From Ignavibacteria bacterium (GTDB lineage Bacteria > Bacteroidota > Ignavibacteria > Tepidaquicellales > OLB5): a stretch of 5,295 bases of DNA. Below are positions 1-5,295 of this stretch, piece by piece. The stretch covers positions 1 to 5,295 of the forward strand of contig JAPUEV010000379.1 in assembly GCA_027492415.1 (NCBI GenBank), in the 5' to 3' direction. The position numbers and the translations under genes are program-made. Positions within the stretch are counted from its first letter, which is position 1. Each line of letters opens with the position of its first letter. The notes beneath the pieces are model-generated. The model worked only from the letters and a program-made list of their open reading frames with translations, did no database searches and had not been told where the DNA came from.

Positions 1-1187
1 ACAGTGGTATCTTTAGTTGTTACATTATATGCTACAACCTGGTCAGTACCCAGCGATTGAATTGCCAAACCATCATTGCCCCACTGCCTTGTTCCGTTTG
101 AAGAGAATTTCTGCGCATAGAAACCAACCTGTGTTTGACCTGAATTTGCTTCCTGCCATGCTACAAATGTTTCATTGGTAGCCGGCATAAAACCTGCAAC
201 AGGTGTAAAATGATTGTTCGATGCATTTCCTGAAACCGCAGAGCCGTTTACCGGAAATTGTATCGTACCTGCAGAATTTTTCCGCTGTACATAGCCTGTT
301 GTAATATTAGTGGCATTTCTGTCATCGTGCCAGCAGTAAATAGCGCCGTTATTTCCGTCTGAAAACAGCCTCGGCGTGTAGAATCCCGAAACCCTGCCAA
401 GAGAGTAAACTGTATCCTGGGTTGCATTCCATACTCGGGCTCCGGCTGATGAGACTTTCTGGCTGTAAAGTTTGTAATTTGAAGGACTGATAAAACTACC
501 GGTATAACCTGAAAACAGAACAATTACGCTTCCGTTATCAGATGGTACCATTGCGGGCCAGTCATAGTTTTCTGTTGTGCCGCTTGTCCAGTAAAATGGA
601 GATGAACCCCACTGTTTTACACCGGCTGCATTTAATTTCTGGAACGCAAGCTTTTGCGGACCTGAACCAATCCTCCAGAAGAAAACATAGTTTCCGTCAG
701 AGGTCTGCACAACTTTCGGGTTCGGCTGAAATGAGTTAACTGAATCAGAAAGTGTAACACCGTTAGCGCCCCACATTTGAACGCCAGAAGGACTTATCAT
801 ATATGCAAACGGGTTAATTGTACCGCCGCTTCTTATATCTGTAAATGTTAAGATCGCATTATTATTATTATCAGCTATCATATCCCAGTCAACCAGTGAT
901 GAATTCTGAGGGTTGCTGCTTACAATCAATCCGCCTGCAGGGAACTGCGCCACACCGTTAACATCAAGCTTCTGTATATATACAGCATAGCTTCCGCTCC
1001 TGCTATCGAACCAGCTGTAATAGGTAGAGCCATCGGGGCATAAAGCAAGCTTTTGAACCGACTGCTCTCCGGCTGCATCACTTACCAATGTATTAACTGC
1101 AACATTGGAATTCCACTGTGATAATAGAGGAAGATTTATAAGCAAAGAAAATAAAAGGGCACTTCTGAAAATAGTTTTAATATTCAT
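1..1187 (-). CDS. Secreted repeat protein, probable beta-propeller-like T9SS cargo (3' end outside window)
   Basis: The frame is open from ATG at 1187 to the left edge, giving 395 codons with no stop. An in-frame TAA lies upstream with no ATG, GTG or TTG between, so this start is the first possible. Residues 1-23 look like a Sec signal peptide: a short charged start (MNIK, R8), a hydrophobic core, and probable cleavage near LLS/QW. From about residue 56 the chain consists of diverged units, each with an aromatic/Asp-rich strand, a core such as IQKLDVNG, FQKLNAAG, YSQKVSSAG or YAQKFSSNG, then a WG-containing strand. This suggests a surface or extracellular beta-propeller-like protein of the kind common in Ignavibacteria-like genomes, where such proteins often end in a T9SS sorting domain. 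That end is not visible here, so export by T9SS is inferred. Substrate and role are unknown. No Shine-Dalgarno sequence is evident. The gene is divergent from the helical-protein gene at 1344. Confidence 0.85.
   Translation of the reverse strand, partial: MNIKTIFRSALLFSLLINLPLLSQWNSNVAVNTLVSDAAGEQSVQKLALCPDGSTYYSWFDSRSGSYAVYIQKLDVNGVAQFPAGGLIVSSNPQNSSLVDWDMIADNNNNAILTFTDIRSGGTINPFAYMISPSGVQMWGANGVTLSDSVNSFQPNPKVVQTSDGNYVFFWRIGSGPQKLAFQKLNAAGVKQWGSSPFYWTSGTTENYDWPAMVPSDNGSVIVLFSGYTGSFISPSNYKLYSQKVSSAGARVWNATQDTVYSLGRVSGFYTPRLFSDGNNGAIYCWHDDRNATNITTGYVQRKNSAGTIQFPVNGSAVSGNASNNHFTPVAGFMPATNETFVAWQEANSGQTQVGFYAQKFSSNGTRQWGNDGLAIQSLGTDQVVAYNVTTKDTT
57..1022 (-). repeat. Six diverged ~53-60-residue protein repeats within the secreted protein
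   Basis: These repeats are visible in the translation, not as DNA identity. The anchor [F/Y/V]xQK[L/V/F]xxxG or its degenerate form recurs at about residues 71, 129 (degenerate, YMISPSG), 182, 242, 300 (VQRKNSAG) and 359. Spacings are about 58, 53, 60, 58 and 59 residues. Each anchor is followed 3-7 residues later by a tryptophan or phenylalanine segment (MWGANG, KQWG, RVW, IQFPVNG, RQWGNDG). It is often preceded by an Asp/Arg-containing aromatic strand (WFDSRSG, FTDIRSG, WHDDRN, WQEANSG). The period suits one propeller blade per unit. The array probably continues to the left of the window. Confidence 0.7.
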
Positions 1188-1213
1188 TTTATGATAGTTT
1201 ATAGTTGGTAAGA

Positions 1214-1236
1214 TTACTAAAAATACTTTTTAGTAA
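1214..1236. promoter_or_regulatory. Perfect 10-bp inverted repeat, 3-bp spacer; possible operator or leader hairpin
   Basis: TTACTAAAAA at 1214-1223 is exactly mirrored by TTTTTAGTAA at 1227-1236 around TAC. It lies 27 bp upstream of the start codon of the leftward secreted-protein gene. If that gene is transcribed from near 1240, the palindrome would be in its 5' leader. The stem is almost all A/T, so it would be a weak RNA hairpin; a binding site for a dimeric regulator is equally possible. The symmetry is observed; any function is inferred. Confidence 0.4.
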
Positions 1237-1245
1237 AAATTTAAG

Positions 1246-1253
1246 CAAATAGA
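1246..1253 (-). promoter_or_regulatory. Weak candidate -7 element for the leftward secreted-protein gene
   Basis: Read on the minus strand this is TCTATTTG, which matches five of the six fixed bases of the Bacteroidota TAnnTTTG element. It lies about 60 bp upstream of the ATG at 1187. No convincing upstream TTG element was found at the expected spacing. In sequence this AT-rich such matches occur often by chance. Confidence 0.2.
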
Positions 1254-1316
1254 ATATATATATAATTTACCCACCATTTTAAACATAAATATCGTTATAA
1301 TTGAAATAATTTACAT

Positions 1317-1324
1317 TAATTTTG
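1317..1324 (+). promoter_or_regulatory. Candidate Bacteroidota-type -7 box (TAATTTTG) for the helical-protein gene
   Basis: TAATTTTG is a full match to the TAnnTTTG consensus used by the primary sigma factor in Bacteroidota. It ends 19 bp before the ATG at 1344, which would give a leader of roughly 12-15 nt, with no Shine-Dalgarno sequence. The nearest TTG upstream, at 1301-1303, is only 13 bp away, shorter than the usual spacing, so the -33 half is not supported. Confidence 0.35.
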
Positions 1325-1343
1325 TATAAAACTTACTCACCAA

Positions 1344-2801
1344 ATGAAATCGGCTAAGTTTATTGAAATATTTTACCATTTTTCTGAAAAAGAGCAAAAA
1401 AACTTCATAAAATTCGCAACATCTGCTTACTTTAACAGGAAAAGAGACCATAAACCTTTATTAAACAAATTATTAAAAATTAAGAGCGAATTTTTAACTG
1501 AGCCGGGCTTTGAAATAAATAAAAACCTTCAGCTTTCTCTTAAAATTAACCAAAGAGCTTTGTGGAACAGGCTAAGCGAGCTGACTAAAATTGCAGAAAG
1601 CTACCTTATAGTAAACAACTCTCAAGCCAACAGGCTGTTAAAGGATAATATACTGCTTGAGGAATTTTCAATCCGGAAAATGAATGAAATACTGCGCTTA
1701 CAGATCACACCTGCCGGAACAGATATTAAGAATGAGAAGATTGATAGCGACACATATTTCCTGGTACATAGTATTTACAAGAAGATTAGCGCTTTTTTTT
1801 CAGAACAGAATAATTATACTGAATCAGCCAGATACTATAAGCTGCAAAGAGAGTACTGGCTTCTTCATTTTCTGATCATACTATATAAACAGCTTCTTGA
1901 TACAGAGCTGCAGAAAAAAAATAACATTAACATCTCAACAACGCTTACAAATGAGCTGCTTGAATGTATCGATAAAGAAAAGCTGCTTTCACTGGTAAAG
2001 CAAAACCTGCCGGGGGTATCTATCCCCGCAGAAATATTTTACCTGCTTTACTGGGCATACAAAGAGCCTGACGGCTCTGAGTTTTATTTTTCAGCCCGTG
2101 ATATGTTCCTTAAAAATAAAAACATGTTTGCGCAGGATTTTAAGAATGAGGTATACCAGTATTTGCGGAACTACTGTATAGATAAAACCAACAAAGGAGA
2201 GTTCAGCTATTACAACGAGATCTTTGAGCTTAATAACAGTATTATTAATGAAGGTCTTTTTAAAGATCTTAACGTAGTCAATTCGCAGACAAACAACTTC
2301 AGGAACTTTATTTTTGCGGCATTAAGACTGGATAAATTTGAATGGGTAAGCAATTTCATCCGCGATCACTCAAAAGAGCTGCCGGACGATATACGTGATG
2401 ACGAAGTGAACCTGAATACCGGAATCCTGAAAACATATGAAAAAGATTTTGAAGCAGCATTAAGCTTCCTAAGGAAGGTTAAAAGAAAAAGATACCTGCA
2501 GTACCTGGATACAAGTGTTTATAAGCTTATTAACTTTTACGAAACAGGTGATGTTGAGGGTTCATACTCAGAAACCGCGCGGCTAAAGAACTATATAAGG
2601 AAACATAAGGATATACCTTCCTACCTTGGTGCAGGATACCGGAAATTCATAAAGATCTACGGGAGCCTGCTGAAGCTAAGCCAGAATTATGACAGAACCG
2701 AAAATGAATATTACATAAACCAAATGGAACCTATCAGGAACGTTGGGCTGGGCAGCTGGCTTTATGATAAAGGCATAGAGATGCTTACCAGCCCAAAATA
2801 A
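1344..2801 (+). CDS. Uncharacterised alpha-helical protein, 485 aa
   Basis: I cannot assign a function. The protein is intact, has no signal peptide, and has no extended membrane segment; residues 171-182 (YWLLHFLIILYK) are a short hydrophobic stretch more like a buried helix. It is rich in Lys, Glu, Leu and aromatic residues and looks helical throughout, in the manner of TPR-like solenoids. Two regions resemble conserved parts of hypothetical proteins I recall from Bacteroidota/Ignavibacteria. One is the N-terminus, residues 5-45, with a pattern like KFxxxFxxFSxxExxxFxKF followed by a SxYFNxxR core. The other is a C-terminal block, residues 365-445, with EKDFEAALSFLRKV, then a helix containing INFYETGD, then RKHK and a terminal YRKFIKIYGSLLKL helix. 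The first ATG after AT-rich non-coding sequence is taken as the start; there is no clear ribosome-binding site. It is monocistronic: divergent from the gene on its left and convergent with the peptidase gene on its right. A scaffold or protein-binding role is possible but unsupported by context. Confidence 0.9.
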   Translation: MKSAKFIEIFYHFSEKEQKNFIKFATSAYFNRKRDHKPLLNKLLKIKSEFLTEPGFEINKNLQLSLKINQRALWNRLSELTKIAESYLIVNNSQANRLLKDNILLEEFSIRKMNEILRLQITPAGTDIKNEKIDSDTYFLVHSIYKKISAFFSEQNNYTESARYYKLQREYWLLHFLIILYKQLLDTELQKKNNINISTTLTNELLECIDKEKLLSLVKQNLPGVSIPAEIFYLLYWAYKEPDGSEFYFSARDMFLKNKNMFAQDFKNEVYQYLRNYCIDKTNKGEFSYYNEIFELNNSIINEGLFKDLNVVNSQTNNFRNFIFAALRLDKFEWVSNFIRDHSKELPDDIRDDEVNLNTGILKTYEKDFEAALSFLRKVKRKRYLQYLDTSVYKLINFYETGDVEGSYSETARLKNYIRKHKDIPSYLGAGYRKFIKIYGSLLKLSQNYDRTENEYYINQMEPIRNVGLGSWLYDKGIEMLTSPK

Positions 2802-2812
2802 ACCCGTTATGC

Positions 2813-2842
2813 TTTTAAAAAAACATCTGCCTGTTTTTAAAA
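2813..2842. terminator. AT-rich hairpin between convergent genes, possible bidirectional terminator
   Basis: AAAAACA at 2819-2825 pairs with TGTTTTT at 2832-2838 around a TCTGCC loop. The pairing extends to TTTT (2813-2816) with AAAA (2839-2842) if two A residues bulge. It starts 11 bp past the stop of the plus-strand gene and lies 3 bp beyond the stop of the minus-strand peptidase gene, and each strand has T-rich arms. The stem has one G-C pair, so it would be a poor classical intrinsic terminator. Position is the main support. Confidence 0.4.
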
Positions 2843-2845
2843 TAC

Positions 2846-4762
2846 TTATTTGGTTAAATGCTCTATCATTTTTTTCGCGTTCTGATTACCGGGATTCAGC
2901 TCAACTGACTTTTTATAATTTTCAACTGCTTCCCTGTAAAGCCCTGCCATCATATATGCTTCTCCAAGGCTATCATAAACATTGGAAGAACCGGGAAATA
3001 TTTCACAGTTCAGCTCAAAAACTGCAATAGCACCTTCATAATTTTTATTCTTCATCGCAATGTAACCTATAGTATTAATTGCATTTTCTGATACACCGGT
3101 GTATGAAGGATTGCTTATCCTTGCTTCTTTTATCATATCAACTGCTTCGTTGTTCTTCCCTTCTTCAAGCAATTGAACCGGGGTCTTAAAGTCACCGGGT
3201 ACACGCTTTAATTCCATTGCTTTACCGTTATAACTGAGCTTTAATTCATCTTTACCTGACTCAGCTGTCAACCCCCTGATATCTGTGGTATATTTACTGC
3301 CCCCTGCTGGATATAATGATGTTGAAATAAAGCTGACATTCCTGCCCAGGAAATCTGTCTGCATAATTTTTAAATTCATATTTCCCGAAGCACTGCTTAC
3401 AACAAGTGTTTGCAGCGGTGAATAAAGATATGTTCCGGTTATGCTGTTATCAATTGCTGAACCGGTCACTTCACTGTATTTATAGTTCATGATTGCATCA
3501 AGCACGGGATCTTTGCCTGAAAAATAATCCGCTGCGCTTAATTCCACCTTTACTTCAGGTTCAGTTGCAGTCCTGTTATCTAACGGAAAGCTGTTTTGCC
3601 AGTAAATAGAGGATAGCCTTACTTCAAGCTTTGAATTCGGAAGGATAAGCGGACGGTTATCACCAAAGTGATTTGGCGAAGCGCCTGTGGGTTCGCCAAA
3701 GAAAATTGCTTTGGTATTGAATTCCAGCTTTGTTGCAAGGTATGATGCAGCAGAAAATGTCTCCCTGCCCGTAATTACGAACAGTTTTCCTTTTTGATTG
3801 ATCTTAGTGTTATTGCTTATCAGGTTTATAAACGGCTGGCAGGTCCCGTTATTTCCTCCGCCGTTATTCCTGATATCAATGACAGTCCTTTCAATATCAT
3901 TTGAAGCTGCAAGCTCTTCTATTCGTTTACAAAAATTTTTCAGACTGTCAGCCGGGTCAATTAAAACTCTTTTGTAATTAATATATAATGTTTTGCTGTC
4001 ATTTAAATATTCAAACCAGTAATTTTTTTCGGCATTCCTCATATACAGCGGCAGCCCTTTGTCATCATTCTGCCCTGAACTGTGATGCATGTTCTCCATT
4101 TCAATTGAGCTTATCTTTACTGTTTCTTCCCTGCCTTCTTTATCAGCCGCAGTAATTTCCATTTCATTTATATCCGGAATAATCCCAAGCCCGTTAAGGA
4201 ATTCAGGTATAACCAGGTAATAGGGAATGTTGAATGTTTGGGAATATTCATTATCACAGGGAACAATTGGCTTAATTTTTTCAATCACTTCATTAATATC
4301 TTTACCGTTTATTTTTGTTATCCTGCTTCCCTGCAGCTTGCTATATTGCGGTGCTGCACCGGTAACATATAATCCTTCAGGAAAAATATAAACCCTGACC
4401 GGGAAAATATGGAATCTGAAGGACGACTGATTTGAATTTTCATGAAACCCGAAAATATTCAAAGCTGTATGGCCGTCACCTATCATTGCAGTTAGCTTAG
4501 CTAATTCAGTAATTACTTCATAATCGCTCATATGTGAGAGCTTGCCTGTAAAAGCTGCTGAGTTCTCTTCAAATCTGTTTTTTGGTGTTGTATGATAAGG
4601 GTTAATATGAACTTTGGACATTTCGTTTACAAAATATTTAATATCAGCTTCCCACTGCTCAGCTGTAAGCTTATTATCTGCAGCAATTGAAAAATGAACG
4701 CAGAAAATGCTTAAAAATGACAAAATAACCAGAAAATTCCGGTAATTTATAATTTTATTCAT
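2846..4762 (-). CDS. Exported S41-family serine peptidase with PDZ-like segment and C-terminal TPRs
   Basis: This is a probable periplasmic or envelope endopeptidase of family S41 (C-terminal-processing/tricorn/IRBP-like). Residues 1-27 form a Sec signal peptide (NK/R start, hydrophobic LVILSFLSIF, cleavage near SIA/A); no lipobox is seen. GDGHT at 95-99 supplies a candidate catalytic His98. Residues about 120-167 look PDZ-like (LQGSRITKINGKDINEV). VIDIRNNGGG at 294-303 and GRETFSAAS at 332-340 are the S41 core, with Ser337 as nucleophile, followed by GEPTG at 356-360. No lysine occupies the position about 25 residues after the serine, where CtpA/Prc enzymes carry their dyad lysine. This points to the His/Ser/Glu arrangement of tricorn-like members. 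Residues about 438-520 form a beta-rich module (ITGTYLY to MELKRV) resembling accessory domains of serine hydrolases. Residues about 528-627 carry two good TPRs (NTIGYIAM..NYEGAIAVFE; YDSLGEAY..LYREAVENYKKSVELNP) and a preceding partial one. There is no T9SS tail. Substrate unknown; co-transcription with the gene 78 bp upstream is possible. Confidence 0.93.
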   Translation of the reverse strand: MNKIINYRNFLVILSFLSIFCVHFSIAADNKLTAEQWEADIKYFVNEMSKVHINPYHTTPKNRFEENSAAFTGKLSHMSDYEVITELAKLTAMIGDGHTALNIFGFHENSNQSSFRFHIFPVRVYIFPEGLYVTGAAPQYSKLQGSRITKINGKDINEVIEKIKPIVPCDNEYSQTFNIPYYLVIPEFLNGLGIIPDINEMEITAADKEGREETVKISSIEMENMHHSSGQNDDKGLPLYMRNAEKNYWFEYLNDSKTLYINYKRVLIDPADSLKNFCKRIEELAASNDIERTVIDIRNNGGGNNGTCQPFINLISNNTKINQKGKLFVITGRETFSAASYLATKLEFNTKAIFFGEPTGASPNHFGDNRPLILPNSKLEVRLSSIYWQNSFPLDNRTATEPEVKVELSAADYFSGKDPVLDAIMNYKYSEVTGSAIDNSITGTYLYSPLQTLVVSSASGNMNLKIMQTDFLGRNVSFISTSLYPAGGSKYTTDIRGLTAESGKDELKLSYNGKAMELKRVPGDFKTPVQLLEEGKNNEAVDMIKEARISNPSYTGVSENAINTIGYIAMKNKNYEGAIAVFELNCEIFPGSSNVYDSLGEAYMMAGLYREAVENYKKSVELNPGNQNAKKMIEHLTK

Positions 4763-4840
4763 GACCTGATTGAGTTTTAAATTAGGAGAGCTATTATATT
4801 AGATGGAAATTCAGAGGCTAAGGTTTCATTTAGAAATTTA
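4763..4840. other. Short intergenic gap between two leftward genes
   Basis: These 78 bp follow the stop of the T9SS cargo gene and precede the peptidase start. I see no convincing hairpin terminator. AGG lies 3 bp upstream of the peptidase ATG (CAGGTC-ATG on the minus strand), too close to be a normal Shine-Dalgarno. The gap permits either read-through from the upstream gene or a separate promoter. Confidence 0.6.
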
Positions 4841-5295
4841 TTACTTAACCAATATTAATTTTGAGGTAATAATATCATTTCCTGCTTTTAATCTGCAGAA
4901 ATACACTCCCCCTGGAAAATTTTCCGCGTTCCAATCAACAGCATAGCTGCCCGGTGAGAGTTTTTGTTCTGCCAGTTTTTCCGCTAATTTACCGGTTACA
5001 TCAAATATTGAAATTTCTATTTCAGATGATTTAACCAGATCAAATTTAATTGTTGTTACCGGATTAAAAGGATTTGGATAGTTCTGGTATAAAGCAAATT
5101 TCTGCGGAACCTCTGTTGATATTTGATTTATTCCTATCCCCCCGCTTACAGTTTTTAATATTATACCATTCTGTCCTGCTGATATTCCGTTTTCAGCATC
5201 AAAGAAATTAATACTGTAAAGATCTGAAGAAATACTTACAGGCTGGTTTGCCCATGTTAAACCGCTGTTAGTTGTTTTCAGTATAACGCCAGTGC
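4841..5295 (-). CDS. YCF48/BNR-type repeat protein with T9SS type A C-terminal sorting domain (5' end outside window)
   Basis: Only the last 150 residues are present; the start lies beyond the right edge. Visible residues 1-52 contain the end of a YCF48/BNR-like propeller: GVILKTTNSGLTW, then LYSINFFDAENGISAGQNG, then IILKTVSGG, the usual pattern of a blade ending in an ILKTxxGG strand. A linker of about 13 residues follows. From about residue 66 to the end (5098-4841) is a T9SS sorting domain: ALYQNYPNPFNPVTTIKFDL, a FDVTGKL strand, LSPGSYAVDWN, NFPGGVYFCRLKAG, and a terminal SKLILVK. In known T9SS systems this domain directs passage through the outer membrane and is removed or anchored at the cell surface. 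The mature protein is therefore predicted to be secreted or surface-attached. It may share a transcript with the peptidase gene 78 bp downstream. The biological role of the propeller is unknown. Confidence 0.92.
   Translation of the reverse strand, partial: TGVILKTTNSGLTWANQPVSISSDLYSINFFDAENGISAGQNGIILKTVSGGIGINQISTEVPQKFALYQNYPNPFNPVTTIKFDLVKSSEIEISIFDVTGKLAEKLAEQKLSPGSYAVDWNAENFPGGVYFCRLKAGNDIITSKLILVK

Larger units (their letters stand above)
1188..1343. other. Divergent intergenic region, AT-rich
   Basis: These 156 bp separate the 5' ends of the leftward secreted-protein gene and the rightward helical-protein gene, so promoters for both must lie here or nearby. Visible contents are a perfect inverted repeat at 1214-1236, an ATATATATAT run at 1254-1263, and a TAATTTTG box at 1317-1324. 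No small ORF with support and no RNA gene was recognised. Confidence 0.8.

Noticed and set aside
248..523. 91-codon minus-strand ORF
   Set aside because: It lies in a different frame inside the long open reading frame of the secreted repeat protein, whose translation shows clear repeats. It has no recognisable features of its own.
542..739. 65-codon plus-strand ORF
   Set aside because: It is antisense to the secreted repeat protein and its composition looks like a shadow frame.
1684..1875. 63-codon plus-strand ORF
   Set aside because: It is out of frame within the 485-residue protein gene, with no independent start signal or motif.
1793..1921. T8 run (1793-1800) and A8 run (1914-1921) in the helical-protein gene as phase-variation tracts
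   Set aside because: Both runs encode sensible residues (FF and KK) in an intact frame. The protein looks cytoplasmic and such runs are expected in AT-rich coding sequence.
2011..2028. CGGGG/CCCCG hairpin inside the helical-protein gene
   Set aside because: It has five G-C pairs with an 8-nt loop, but no following T tract, and it lies mid-gene. Chance is the simplest explanation.
2809..3030. 73-codon plus-strand ORF after the helical-protein gene
   Set aside because: Most of it is antisense to the TPR-coding end of the peptidase gene. The start overlaps the convergent hairpin. It is best explained as a shadow.
4763..4840. TATAAT-like hexamer (minus strand) upstream of the peptidase gene
   Set aside because: The matching -35 at 17 bp agrees at only about half its positions, and E. 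coli-type promoters are not the norm in this phylum.
1..5295. A defence, mobile-element or biosynthetic system spanning the window
   Set aside because: No nuclease, transposase, integrase, reverse transcriptase, toxin-antitoxin pair or biosynthetic enzyme was recognised in any frame. The genes do not share one direction or a common theme beyond export.

Overview
The window looks like chromosomal DNA from an AT-rich member of the Bacteroidota/Ignavibacteriota group. The main evidence is a C-terminal type IX secretion (T9SS/Por) sorting domain opening with a YPNPFNP motif. I associate the FNP form with Ignavibacteria-like lineages more than with classical Bacteroidetes, but that is from memory and not a search. 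Weak or absent Shine-Dalgarno sequences and a TAnnTTTG-type promoter box fit the same group. No RNA gene, CRISPR array, insertion sequence, integrase or attachment site was seen.

Layout from left to right. Positions 1-1187 (minus strand) hold the N-terminal 395 residues of a secreted protein with a signal peptide and about six diverged repeats of 53-60 residues. The gene runs off the left edge, so its C-terminus is unknown. Positions 1188-1343 are a divergent intergenic region with a perfect 10-bp inverted repeat and a possible promoter. Positions 1344-2801 (plus) hold an intact, probably cytoplasmic, alpha-helical protein of 485 residues with no assignable function. A 44-bp convergent gap carries an AT-rich hairpin. 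Positions 2846-4762 (minus) hold an exported S41-family peptidase of 638 residues with a PDZ-like segment, a tricorn/IRBP-like active site, a beta-rich domain and C-terminal TPRs. After a 78-bp gap, positions 4841-5295 (minus) hold the last 150 residues of a YCF48/BNR-type beta-propeller protein ending in the T9SS sorting domain; it runs off the right edge.

Three of the four genes are clearly or very probably exported: two repeat-rich beta proteins and a periplasmic or envelope peptidase. The fourth looks cytoplasmic and is transcribed in the opposite direction from its neighbours. I see no sign that the four form one pathway or a defence or mobile system. The reading is ordinary envelope and secretome content of a free-living member of this group, plus one uncharacterised helical protein family.
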